The notes under the pieces were generated by a model. That model was not told the DNA's origin. It made no database searches and saw only the letters and a list, made by a program, of their open reading frames with translations. Of a stretch of DNA of 39,070 nucleotides, positions 1 to 6,767 are shown piece after piece. The DNA comes from Ignavibacteriales bacterium (GTDB lineage: Bacteria > Bacteroidota > Ignavibacteria > UBA10030). The number at the start of each line of letters is the position of its first letter. Positions within the stretch are counted from its first letter, which is position 1. The stretch covers positions 1-39,070 of the forward strand of contig JACQPT010000195.1 in assembly GCA_016207415.1 (NCBI GenBank), given 5' to 3'. The translations under genes were made by a program, and so were the position numbers.

Positions 1-1
1 G

Positions 2-985
2 GCCCGACAGGCCATAAAACTAAGGCCGGTTGATGCTGACCCGTACGATAGTGAAGGCGACATTTTCGCACACTTTGGAGAGCTGGATTCAGCCGTGCTT
101 TCTTATGAAAAAGCTTCTGACCTTAGACCAGGTTTCAGCTCAGCCAGGATCGGTTGCATTCGGGTTTTGCAGCGGGACTACGCCACAGCCCAGAAGCATT
201 TTCTTAAGGTTGCCTCAGTTACCATGCAAACTCCTGGATACTTCGCATCCTCGCTTATCCTTCTTCACCAAGGAAAAATCAATGCTGCAAAAAGAGAGGC
301 TCAGGTTGATTTAACTTCGAGGCGTCATAAGCTTTCGCCGGAAGAAATTATTCGGGCGCTTTGGCTTATGCTCATCACATCATATGAGCTCGGTGATTGG
401 GAAAAAATGATTTCTATCGCAGCGGAATCCGCCGCGTTAGAACGAGCAAAGTCCTGGGCCCTGGCCGCTGGCGGAAAATCAAAGGAAGCTTATACATTTC
501 TCGAAAAGCTTTACAACGAAGTGAAAGTCAAGTATAAGGCGACGGAAATTACGAACGATTATAACTTAGGGATCGTTGCGTTTCACGAAGGTAACTATTC
601 TCTCGCTGCTGAAAGGTTCGGAAAAGCTTCAAATTCGCTCGTGCCAAAAAGATATTCGTTTTATTTCTACGGAGTGAGTCTTTTGAAATCGGGAAAAACA
701 TCCAAGGCAATCAAGGAACTCCAACTTGCAACATGGAATTATGCATTTTACAGTAGTTTCTCAAATAACGGCCTAAGCATTCCTCAGCACGCATACTGGC
801 CGATCTCCTGCGTCAAAGCGCATTATTGGCTGGGCGTCGCGTATGAACGGCTTAGCGTCAACGAAAACGCAATCAAGGAATACGAAACATTTCTTGAAAC
901 TTGGAAAAATGCTGACTTCCCAAGTTCGGAACTCAAAGACGCAAACGAAAGGCTTTCAAAGCTCAAGTACAAAAGCCAACAGTGA
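2..985 (+). CDS. TPR-repeat protein, 3' part (start lies upstream of the window)
   Basis: The frame is open from base 2 to a TGA at 983-985, giving 327 residues with no convincing internal start, so the gene begins before the window. Residues about 13-46 (DPYDSEGDIFAHFGELDSAV onward) form a canonical tetratricopeptide repeat. Further repeat-like helix pairs follow around 110-140, 155-190, 200-230 and 270-300 (for example LGVAYERLSVNENAIKEYE). TPR arrays bind other proteins and have no catalytic residues of their own. In FCB-group bacteria such tails often sit behind a serine/threonine kinase, adenylate-cyclase or winged-helix domain, but that part is not visible here. No membrane segment or signal peptide is seen in this portion. 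It is followed 82 bases later by a sigma-54 activator on the same strand. Being a TPR protein is certain; its function is unknown. Confidence 0.85.
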   Translation, partial: ARQAIKLRPVDADPYDSEGDIFAHFGELDSAVLSYEKASDLRPGFSSARIGCIRVLQRDYATAQKHFLKVASVTMQTPGYFASSLILLHQGKINAAKREAQVDLTSRRHKLSPEEIIRALWLMLITSYELGDWEKMISIAAESAALERAKSWALAAGGKSKEAYTFLEKLYNEVKVKYKATEITNDYNLGIVAFHEGNYSLAAERFGKASNSLVPKRYSFYFYGVSLLKSGKTSKAIKELQLATWNYAFYSSFSNNGLSIPQHAYWPISCVKAHYWLGVAYERLSVNENAIKEYETFLETWKNADFPSSELKDANERLSKLKYKSQQ

Positions 986-1004
986 ATCTCAGACTCTTAA
1001 CATT

Positions 1005-1034
1005 TGGACAATGAACTCGAGCAATGGCAATAAT
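1005..1034 (+). promoter_or_regulatory. Possible sigma-70 promoter before the sigma-54 activator gene
   Basis: TGGACA at 1005-1010 and AATAAT at 1029-1034 are separated by 18 bases and lie 34 bases before the ATG at 1068, inside the 82-base gap after the TPR gene. Both hexamers match the general -35/-10 consensus imperfectly. This is only a pattern match. Confidence 0.3.
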
Positions 1035-1067
1035 TCATGCTGTACAGTGAATTTGTTCAACTAGGTT

Positions 1068-2594
1068 ATGCCTGACAATACCTTATCCCTCAAACGCCGC
1101 ATCGAAGAACTCGAAGAGTTCCACCGCCTCGCACAATCTCTGAGCTCTGTCGTTGGTCTCTTTGAAACACTCGAAGCCATCGCCAATTGTTGCCTCAAAC
1201 TGTGTAAGGCAGAACAGGCCGCGATTGTTCTCTTGAGCCCTACACCGGATGATTCGGCCAAAACTGTCGTTCGCAGTGCAGGGGCTTCTGAGGAAGGAAT
1301 CGACCACGTTGTCAATTCGCTCGTTGCCGGCTGGATTGAGCACCATCAGAAACCACTTTTGACCGATAACATCCTCCTAGAACTCAAAATCACGAACCCG
1401 CACAGCCGTATTCGGTCCCTGGGTCCTGCCCTCGCCGTCCCCCTCACTTCAGAGGGAAAAACAATCGGCATCATTAATCTTGTGAACTCACAGAACGGTC
1501 CGAAATTCTCCGCCGATTCCTTGCAGACGGCAAGCACCCTTGCTCCCCTCGCGACACAGTTCATCCTGAGAGCGAAAGCGCACGAATCCCTCTTTGAAGA
1601 CAACCGAAGACTGAAGTCCGCTCTCCGGCAACATTACGATGTTGAATCGATTATTGGCAAAAGTCCTACAATGACGGAACTGAAAGCGAAGATCCTGCGA
1701 GTCGCTTCCACCTCCGCAAACGTTTTTCTCAGCGGCGAAACGGGCACGGGAAAAGAACTTGTTGCTCAGGCGATTCATTCTCATAGCCTGAGAGCCGGAA
1801 AACCTTTTATTGCGGTCAATTGTGCCGCGATCCCGGCCACCCTCGTTGAATCCGAACTTTTCGGGCATGAAAAGGGCTCGTTTACAGGAGCCACAGAAAT
1901 GAAGAAAGGAACGTTTGAATCGGCGCATACCGGAACATTATTCCTGGACGAGATTTCAGCCATGCCGGTGGAGCTTCAGCCGAAACTTCTACGGGTCCTG
2001 GAAGAGCGGGCGTTTTCTCGTGTCGGCTCTTCGACTGTGATTCATGTCGATGTTCGACTCATCTCCGCAAGCAACATCGAGCTCTCTGAGGCGATAAAAG
2101 CCGGGCGATTTCGCGAAGACCTCTATCACCGGCTCAACGTAGTCCCCCTTCATCTCCCGCCTCTCCGCGAGCGCACAGCGGATATTCCACTTCTGGCTCA
2201 ATCATTTTTGCAGGAGTTTTCTTACGGAACGAAACGGTTTGCGCCCGATGCACAAGAAAAGCTTTCGAAAATGTCGTGGCGAGGAAACGTCAGGGAATTG
2301 CGAAACTTTGTCGAACGGGTTTCGATTTTCGCACCTACGCCCGATGTGACCGCAGGGGAACTTCGCAACCTTGCGGTCGGAGAGGAAAAGCAAGCTTCTT
2401 CACAACTCGCCGGAGCGCTGAAGGAATTGCTCGTCTCGAAACAAAACGACGAGAACGTCCTCGATATCGTGGAAAAAGATCTCCTCCGCCTCGCTTTTGA
2501 ACAAGCTCAGGGAAACCTCACGAAAGCCGCCGAGCTGCTCGGCATCGACCGTAACGCTTTCCAACGCCGCCTGGATAAGTTCAAGCTGCGGTAG
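1068..2594 (+). CDS. Sigma-54-dependent transcriptional activator (GAF-AAA+-Fis HTH)
   Basis: This is a 508-residue bacterial enhancer-binding protein that would use ATP to open sigma-54 RNA polymerase promoters. After a short coiled N-terminus, a GAF sensory domain spans about 15-170. The AAA+ domain spans about 190-430, with Walker A GETGTGKE at 223-230, the sigma-54 contact loop GSFTGA at 270-275 (Ser replaces the Ala of GAFTGA, a common variant) and Walker B GTLFLDEI at 289-296. A Fis-type helix-turn-helix lies at about 470-506 (NLTKAAELLGIDRNAFQRRL). There is no receiver domain, so control is probably through a small ligand or partner bound by the GAF domain. The start is an ATG with only AGG close upstream. 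The two downstream genes carry sigma-54-like promoter elements and shared dyads, which makes them the obvious candidate targets (inference). Class assignment is very secure; the signal sensed is unknown. Confidence 0.95.
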   Translation: MPDNTLSLKRRIEELEEFHRLAQSLSSVVGLFETLEAIANCCLKLCKAEQAAIVLLSPTPDDSAKTVVRSAGASEEGIDHVVNSLVAGWIEHHQKPLLTDNILLELKITNPHSRIRSLGPALAVPLTSEGKTIGIINLVNSQNGPKFSADSLQTASTLAPLATQFILRAKAHESLFEDNRRLKSALRQHYDVESIIGKSPTMTELKAKILRVASTSANVFLSGETGTGKELVAQAIHSHSLRAGKPFIAVNCAAIPATLVESELFGHEKGSFTGATEMKKGTFESAHTGTLFLDEISAMPVELQPKLLRVLEERAFSRVGSSTVIHVDVRLISASNIELSEAIKAGRFREDLYHRLNVVPLHLPPLRERTADIPLLAQSFLQEFSYGTKRFAPDAQEKLSKMSWRGNVRELRNFVERVSIFAPTPDVTAGELRNLAVGEEKQASSQLAGALKELLVSKQNDENVLDIVEKDLLRLAFEQAQGNLTKAAELLGIDRNAFQRRLDKFKLR

Positions 2595-2712
2595 CCTGCG
2601 CGAGATCCCCTAAATTTCTCATTGCTGTCTTTGTTAATTTCGGGATCTTACCAAGCCTCCTTTATTTTCCGCCTTCGTTAGACTGGTCCTCTTTCTTCTC
2701 CTCGCTTACTTC

Positions 2713-2740
2713 CGAGCAATCATTTGCTCGCTTTCGAGCA
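2713..2740. promoter_or_regulatory. Overlapping dyads, candidate activator-binding site
   Basis: Two mutually exclusive inverted repeats share an arm. CGAGCAA (2713-2719)/TTGCTCG (2724-2730) has a 4-base spacer, and TGCTCG (2725-2730)/CGAGCA (2735-2740) also has a 4-base spacer. The second can be written GCTC-N6-GAGC (2726-2739), and the same layout recurs before the next gene at 3434-3447. Its first base is 77 bases before the TTGA of the promoter-like element at 2803. An upstream dyad at this distance suits a Fis-type activator site. The alternative is an RNA structure. Confidence 0.4.
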
Positions 2741-2791
2741 TCGGAATTAGCCGCCATACTTCTTCACCTTCAAAATCGAGGTTTCACGACC

Positions 2792-2807
2792 TGGCATCCC
2801 CTTTGAC
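2792..2807 (+). promoter_or_regulatory. Sigma-54-like -24/-12 element before the small exported protein
   Basis: TGGCAT (2792-2797), a 5-base spacer and TTGAC (2803-2807) reproduce the geometry of TGGCAC-N5-TTGCW. The invariant GG is present, but the -12 GC reads GA. The same pattern occurs before the next gene at 3500-3515. The element lies 58 bases (TTGA to ATG) before the start at 2861. A competing reading is a sigma-70 -35 TTGACA at 2803-2808 with a poor -10 about 17 bases later. Confidence 0.35.
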
Positions 2808-2860
2808 AGTCTGAGCCCATAATTCACCTATCATCACCAAATCCATTTAGGGAGGTCGTC

Positions 2861-3316
2861 ATGAGAAATTTCATCCTGCTCTTTGCCGGGTCGGTTCTGC
2901 TTGCCTCCGCTGCGTTTGCACAGGGACGCTTCACTGAGGAGAAATTGAAGCAAATCGACGAAAACCTGGTCCTTTCTCTCCAGACCAATTACCCGGGAGT
3001 CGTTGCCTCAGCCGTCAAGACGGTGAGAGATGTCAAGGCTCTCGCACCCGACTACAACTTCAGTCACAGTATGACCGTTTCGCTCATGCGGATGGTGAAG
3101 AATGAAGAGGCGGATGCGGGTGTTCGTATTCTCTCGGCCTTCGCCCTCAACGACCTGGATTCCGAGATTGGTAATTACGCCATTAAAATGGAATCAAAAT
3201 TCTCGGAGTCGGATCGTTTCAAGAGAGTGTGCTCCTGGCTCACGTACAACCGGGCCGTCGAACAACAGATTGCACGGAATGAGAAAGAAGGCACGAAGTC
3301 GATTGCAACGAAGTGA
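2861..3316 (+). CDS. Small exported protein of unknown function
   Basis: This 151-residue protein has a clear signal peptide: MRN, then a hydrophobic stretch at about 4-18, with a likely cleavage after AFA near residue 20. The mature part is mostly helical, with HEAT-like paired helices (about 40-75 and 80-120) and no cysteines that would suggest a lipoprotein. I do not recognise the family. The start is fixed by a strong ribosome-binding site, AGGGAGG, seven bases before the ATG; the 15-base string from that site through the ATG is repeated exactly before the next gene. A rho-independent terminator follows about 40 bases after the stop, so it is probably transcribed alone. Shared upstream elements with the following lipoprotein suggest joint control and a common cell-envelope role (inference). 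Confidence 0.8.
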   Translation: MRNFILLFAGSVLLASAAFAQGRFTEEKLKQIDENLVLSLQTNYPGVVASAVKTVRDVKALAPDYNFSHSMTVSLMRMVKNEEADAGVRILSAFALNDLDSEIGNYAIKMESKFSESDRFKRVCSWLTYNRAVEQQIARNEKEGTKSIATK

Positions 3317-3354
3317 TCTCGTACCTCCTTCTGGAACCAAGCGATCACTTCACA

Positions 3355-3392
3355 CAGCGCACCTCCGGGGAGGGGTGCGCTGGCTGTTTTTT
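3355..3392 (+). terminator. Rho-independent terminator
   Basis: CAGCGCACC (3355-3363) pairs perfectly with GGTGCGCTG (3374-3382) around a GC-rich loop, and six Ts follow at 3387-3392. It ends the transcript of the exported protein gene stopping at 3316. Confidence 0.85.
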
Positions 3393-3433
3393 CATGACCT
3401 TCCAATGTAGCTGCTCAATATCGAACAGGAACC

Positions 3434-3447
3434 GCTCAAAGTTGAGC
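3434..3447. promoter_or_regulatory. GCTC-N6-GAGC dyad, candidate activator-binding site
   Basis: GCTCAA (3434-3439) and TTGAGC (3442-3447) form a perfect 6-base inverted repeat with a 2-base centre. A further TGCTCAA half-site lies at 3412-3418. The GCTC-N6-GAGC core matches the one at 2726-2739. Its first base is again exactly 77 bases before the TTGA of the promoter-like element (3511). Confidence 0.4.
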
Positions 3448-3499
3448 ACTGTCTGGCCACAACACTCTCGATTGATCGGAAAAACAGCACCGATTTTGT

Positions 3500-3515
3500 T
3501 GGCATTGGAATTGAT
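3500..3515 (+). promoter_or_regulatory. Sigma-54-like -24/-12 element before the lipoprotein gene
   Basis: TGGCAT (3500-3505), five bases and TTGAT (3511-3515) repeat the arrangement found at 2792-2807, again with GA instead of GC in the -12 box. The TTGA lies 59 bases before the ATG at 3570. The other reading is a sigma-70 -35 TTGATG with a weak -10. Confidence 0.35.
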
Positions 3516-3569
3516 GAGATAACGGCATCACGAAAGTATTCCATTACCAACTCAACAAGGGAGGTCGTC

Positions 3570-4064
3570 ATGTTAAACACAAGATTAGTTCTTGCTGTGC
3601 TGATCGTTGCTGTCGTAACCGGTTGCAGGGAACTGCCCGTTCAGAGCATTCCGATCGAGCCTGTCGAACCCAAGCTGAATGCGGTGTCTTTTGGGGGATT
3701 CATTGATATTAGCCAGTTGGGCGATATGGGCCGGAACGTTGAGGTTCTTGGGAACGCAACATACGTTTTCTCTGCAGCAGATAACGACGATGATCTCTCA
3801 AAGTCGGTGAATGAATATTTTGACCTTCAGATTCTTACAGACGGGACCCTCAAGCCGACAGAGGCGTATAAACCATTAAAAACCCCCTGGAAGATCTCCG
3901 GAAAATCATTCGACAGGTTATTGATAGGTGTAGACAACGCGGTCACACTCGAAAAAAGGTATCGAGTTCAGGGAATTGTCGAGGAAGTCTATTTAACGAT
4001 AGAATTCGAAGTTCGCCGGGATAAGCTCAGTTTCCGCGGGATGAGGTCAGAGGAATCCGACTAG
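3570..4064 (+). CDS. Putative lipoprotein of unknown function
   Basis: This 164-residue protein begins with a lipoprotein signal: a hydrophobic stretch at 6-16, then the lipobox VTGC with Cys19 as the lipidated residue. The mature region is acidic and rich in short beta-type segments (YVFSAADN, FDLQILTDG, YRVQGIVEEVYLTIEFEVRR). It resembles a small beta-sandwich surface or periplasmic lipoprotein, but I cannot name a family. The start is fixed by the AGGGAGGTCGTCATG string, identical to that of the gene at 2861. GGGAGGTC occurs once more right after the stop codon without a good start behind it. The shared upstream elements suggest the same regulator as the preceding exported protein (inference). 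Confidence 0.8.
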   Translation: MLNTRLVLAVLIVAVVTGCRELPVQSIPIEPVEPKLNAVSFGGFIDISQLGDMGRNVEVLGNATYVFSAADNDDDLSKSVNEYFDLQILTDGTLKPTEAYKPLKTPWKISGKSFDRLLIGVDNAVTLEKRYRVQGIVEEVYLTIEFEVRRDKLSFRGMRSEESD

Positions 4065-4438
4065 GGAGGTCTGTTTAAGCGGTGCATTCCACCGATCAGG
4101 TAGGAAGTTACCGCTACCGGCCGCTACGTTCGACTAACGACAGAGGGTGCATCGCTTTTCTTATTACAAGCTGGTTGGAAGATTTTGGATGCAGGCGAGG
4201 ATGGGGCAAGCAAGAATGCAGATTTGGGTGATGGTGCTGCACTATTACCCAGATTTGATATTTGTCGCCGTTTAAGCTATGTTTGTGCTCACTTCAACCA
4301 CACCGCTTGCGCTGCTTGCATGCCAATCATTACAGGAGGCGAAGTTATGATTGGACTTTCTGCAATGCCTTTTTACAACTCTCATCGGGTACTTCACCGG
4401 AACCATTTCTCAATCAACACACCACAGGGAGGATTGCA
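4065..4438 (+). other. Long non-coding stretch with a predicted stem-loop
   Basis: These 374 bases lie between the lipoprotein gene and the cupredoxin-like gene. AAGCGGTGCA (4077-4086) can pair with TGCATCGCTT (4148-4157) over ten positions with one G-T wobble. The enclosed loop contains the direct repeat CCGCTAC-CGG-CCGCTAC. A T-rich stretch follows the right arm, so the structure could end the lipoprotein transcript or form a structured leader. A short reading frame with a strong ribosome-binding site (4347-4460) occupies the end. I see no other convincing gene or promoter. Confidence 0.35.
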
Positions 4439-4460
4439 ATGCCAAAAACAAAAACCGTAA
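4347..4460 (+). CDS. Possible 37-residue leader ORF overlapping the next gene
   Basis: An ATG at 4347 is preceded by a textbook AGGAGG at 4334-4339. The frame runs 37 codons to a TAA at 4458-4460, ending 22 bases inside the following coding region in a different frame. The peptide is unremarkable (several His, no hydrophobic segment) and I recognise no family. With such a start signal it could be translated and couple translation to the next gene. It may also be a chance frame. Confidence 0.3.
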   Translation: MIGLSAMPFYNSHRVLHRNHFSINTPQGGLQCQKQKP

Positions 4461-4768
4461 AAGTCGGTCCTCAAGGGATGAAGAAACGAACAGATGCGAA
4501 AATCAGAAAATGGACAACCTGGAGAGTGAGGCCTGGAAAGGTTCACGTCACCAAAGGCGACCGGGTCAACTTTGCACCGACAAACACATCGTTGGTGCTA
4601 TGGTTCGGGAAAAAGAACCTCTTCGGCACACATCTCATAACTGTTCCCAGACAGGGAAAAACCTTGAGTGTGAGAACTGACAAACCGGGACATTACCGTT
4701 ATCGCGTTTGCTGCATAGAGAAAGGGAAGTTCGCTCACGGCTCAGAGCCAGAAATGATTGTGCCCTGA
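4439..4768 (+). CDS. Small cupredoxin-like protein
   Basis: This 109-residue protein starts at an ATG with GGGAGG nine bases upstream. It has no signal peptide and a basic N-terminus (residues 1-35). Residues about 30-109 have the strand pattern and turn motifs of a cupredoxin or plastocyanin fold: VHVTKGDRVNF, SLVLWF, then LSVRTDKPGHYRYRVCC and a final MIV. A blue-copper site needs His, Cys, His and Met. Cys91/Cys92, His100 and Met106 are present, but the first His is missing and the Cys-to-His spacing is too long for a normal site. Metal binding is therefore doubtful. Lack of a signal peptide is also odd for this fold. The family assignment is inferred from pattern only. Confidence 0.65.
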   Translation: MPKTKTVKVGPQGMKKRTDAKIRKWTTWRVRPGKVHVTKGDRVNFAPTNTSLVLWFGKKNLFGTHLITVPRQGKTLSVRTDKPGHYRYRVCCIEKGKFAHGSEPEMIVP

Positions 4769-4828
4769 AGCGTTTTTTCGACAACTCGGCAGCGAGGGAC
4801 ATTCATATGGAACGTCCTATGACAGCGT

Positions 4829-5392
4829 TCAAAACCGTATTGGGAATCTTATGAACGCACTCCCTCCGAGCTCATCACTGACCTCGAAGCTGTACAGACT
4901 CGCCCCAACGTACGCATCCACGAGATTCAGCACGTAGAGAATTCCGATATACAGGGCAAACCTGTCCCGTTCGTCGTGGTAGAAATCACGGATAAACTTC
5001 AGCTGGCTGCTGCCGGCATGATTGACCGTGTCGAGGGCAACGGAGCGCGCAAACTGTTCTCCATAATTGCGATACAGGTTGTTCCCTTTATCCCACTGCC
5101 GGACGAGATGGTATCCGAGCGCCCAAACCACCGGTGCGTGTAAATATCTTTCTGTGTAGATCTGGCCCGCCCCGGGCAGGACGGCGGAAAGAAGAAGCGC
5201 CAGAGTTGTGGATTTTCCGGAAGCGTGTGGCGGAGGGACAGGTTTCTCAGGCAGCAAGCTAAGCGAGTCGCCCTGCGAAGAAGAAGTGTCGCGTTGAATG
5301 ATGGCGGAACTGATTCTGGGCTGCGAGGACACGAAATTCGAGAGGGTGAGAACAGCAATAATGAGAACAGCCGCTTTGCCAATCGTGCACAA
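4829..5392 (-). CDS. DUF5683-like exported or membrane protein
   Basis: This 187-residue protein has a hydrophobic signal segment (about 6-22) ending near VSSQ, a Ser/Pro-rich linker and then the block LLSAVLPGAGQIYTERY at about 67-83. That block is typical of the Bacteroidota DUF5683 family, which is related to the GQ-containing membrane segment of TM2-like proteins. Two further hydrophobic helices (about 84-97 and 145-165) suggest anchoring in the inner membrane. Function is unknown. The start is a TTG nine bases after the ridA stop, with no clear ribosome-binding site; no better start exists in frame. It is the last gene of the long minus-strand run and is convergent with the cupredoxin-like gene. 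Confidence 0.75.
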   Translation of the reverse strand: MCTIGKAAVLIIAVLTLSNFVSSQPRISSAIIQRDTSSSQGDSLSLLPEKPVPPPHASGKSTTLALLLSAVLPGAGQIYTERYLHAPVVWALGYHLVRQWDKGNNLYRNYGEQFARSVALDTVNHAGSSQLKFIRDFYHDERDRFALYIGILYVLNLVDAYVGASLYSFEVSDELGGSAFIRFPIRF

Positions 5393-5400
5393 ACCCGACT

Positions 5401-5790
5401 CTACTTTTCAATAATCGCCACGGCATCGATCTCCACTTTCGCGTCTTTGGGGAGTCGCGCCACTTCCACCGTACTGCGCGCGGGAGATGAAGCGGAAAAA
5501 AATTCGCCGTAGACCTCGTTCATCGCCGCAAACTCATTCATGTCTTTCAAGTACACAGTCGTTTTTACGACTGAAGCGAGAGATGACCCTGCTTCCAGAA
5601 GTACCTGTTCGATGTTCTTGATCGCCTGTCGCGTCTGTTCCATGATACCCCCCTCCACCAGGGCGCCGCTCTTCGGATCAAGCGCAACCTGGCCGGCTGT
5701 ATACACGAATTTGCCGTCCACAAGAATTGCCTGACTGTAAGGACCGATGGGAGATGGAGCTTTCTCTGTGAGAATTCTATGTCTTGACAT
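5401..5790 (-). CDS. ridA: RidA family reactive-intermediate deaminase
   Basis: This 129-residue protein is full length for the YjgF/YER057c/UK114 family. RidA hydrolyses reactive enamine/imine intermediates made by PLP enzymes such as threonine dehydratase, releasing ammonia and protecting PLP enzymes. Seen in the sequence are IGPYSQA at 15-21, TAGQVALDP near the strand-2 region, the substrate carboxylate-binding Arg105 in SPARSTVEV and Glu120 in KVEIDAVAI. These match the catalytically competent RidA subgroup. It forms homotrimers in the cytosol in known members. It is co-directional with parB upstream (47 bases) and the DUF5683 protein downstream. Confidence 0.93.
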   Translation of the reverse strand: MSRHRILTEKAPSPIGPYSQAILVDGKFVYTAGQVALDPKSGALVEGGIMEQTRQAIKNIEQVLLEAGSSLASVVKTTVYLKDMNEFAAMNEVYGEFFSASSPARSTVEVARLPKDAKVEIDAVAIIEK

Positions 5791-5817
5791 CTTCTTCTAA
5801 TTTTGTATTCGTTTTTA

Positions 5818-5838
5818 GATATTCGGATTTCGAATTTC
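5818..5838. repeat. Three heptad repeats (GATATTC, GGATTTC, GAATTTC)
   Basis: In the 47-base gap between ridA and parB, three tandem 7-base units with consensus GNATTTC end at the parB stop codon. The 12-mer GGATTTCGAATT inside it (5825-5836) also occurs at 9688-9699 in another intergenic heptad tract. Confidence 0.45.
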
Positions 5839-6758
5839 TACCTATGCTTATGACCTGCCGCAAATATATCGAGAAGCCTGTCAAGGTCGTCAAGGGAATA
5901 ATATTCGATCGTTATCTCCCCTTTCGCTCCACCTTTAGACTTCACCCGGACTTTTGTTCCCAGATACTGGCGAACTTTCTCCTCAACGCTTCGAATGCTG
6001 CTAAGGTTCACCGTGTGTGTGGTCCTGGCGTGTTTCCTTATTGTTGGCTTGCCCACTCCCTTGGCGACATCCTCGACCTTCCGCACCGACCATCCTTCGC
6101 CAACAATTCTTTCGAAGATCCTTAACTGAACTCGCTCGTTCGGAATCGTAATGAGCGCACGAGCATGGCCCATGGAGATCTTGTCCTTGCGGATACCCTC
6201 CTGGATCCTTTCCGGAAGTTTCAGCAATCTCACGAAGTTTGTCACCGTGCTCCTGTCCTTCCCGACTTTCTCAGCGACGTCCTCCGCCGTCAGGTTGCAC
6301 TCGTTCATCAGACGCTGGTAGGCGTTGGCAATTTCCATCGGGTTGAGATGTTCGCGCTGGATATTCTCGATGAGAGCAAACTCGAGCATCTCCTCGTCGG
6401 TTTTGACGTCGATGATGTACGCGGGAATCGTTCTGAGTTTCGCCGCCTGAGCCGCCCGCAATCTCCGCTCGCCCGTTACCAGCTGGTAGCCGGCGGCAAC
6501 GTGCCGCACAGTGATGGGCTGAATGACGCCTTTTTCCAGTATCGACTGCGTTAACTCTGCCAAAGCTTTTTCGTCGAAATCTGTCCTTGGCTGGAACGGG
6601 TTTCGCTCGACGGCGGAAATGTCCACGCTGGCAATAATGCCAACATCTCCAGAATCCCGGTGAATGACATCTTCGCGAATGCTGACTTCCTGCAGAGCAG
6701 GACGTGGAATAAGTGCTCCCAAGCCGCGCCCGAGAACGGATTTCTTTTGGTCTGCCAT
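5838..6758 (-). CDS. parB: Chromosome-partitioning protein ParB
   Basis: ParB (306 residues) binds parS sites, loads as a CTP-dependent sliding clamp and stimulates the ParA ATPase during chromosome segregation. The N-terminus (SVLGRGLGALIP, 7-18) is the conserved ParA-interacting segment. The CTPase/nuclease-like domain carries NPFQPR (about 53-58), GERRLRA at 96-102 and ENIQRE at 131-136. The helix-turn-helix parS reader lies near 157-180 (DRSTVTNFVRLLKLP), and a C-terminal dimerisation domain spans about 255-306. It lies nine bases after parA. No perfect parS palindrome (TGTTTCACGTGAAACA) was seen in the window. Confidence 0.97.
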   Translation of the reverse strand: MADQKKSVLGRGLGALIPRPALQEVSIREDVIHRDSGDVGIIASVDISAVERNPFQPRTDFDEKALAELTQSILEKGVIQPITVRHVAAGYQLVTGERRLRAAQAAKLRTIPAYIIDVKTDEEMLEFALIENIQREHLNPMEIANAYQRLMNECNLTAEDVAEKVGKDRSTVTNFVRLLKLPERIQEGIRKDKISMGHARALITIPNERVQLRIFERIVGEGWSVRKVEDVAKGVGKPTIRKHARTTHTVNLSSIRSVEEKVRQYLGTKVRVKSKGGAKGEITIEYYSLDDLDRLLDIFAAGHKHR

Positions 6759-6767
6759 GGTTTTCTA

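Noticed and set aside
4065-4157. Possible integron attC site in the stem-loop region
   Set aside because: The arms do not match the RYYYAAC and GTTRRRY core sites, and no integrase or cassette pattern is present.
4082-4234. GTG-started 50-codon frame after GGGAGGTC
   Set aside because: Spacing from the ribosome-binding site is too long and the product looks random; it also runs through the predicted stem-loop.
4773-4778. Run of six Ts after the cupredoxin-like gene
   Set aside because: No stable hairpin immediately precedes it.
4796-4817. Imperfect inverted repeat GGGACATTC...GAACGTCC between convergent genes
   Set aside because: One mismatch and no T-run after either arm, so it is not a credible terminator.
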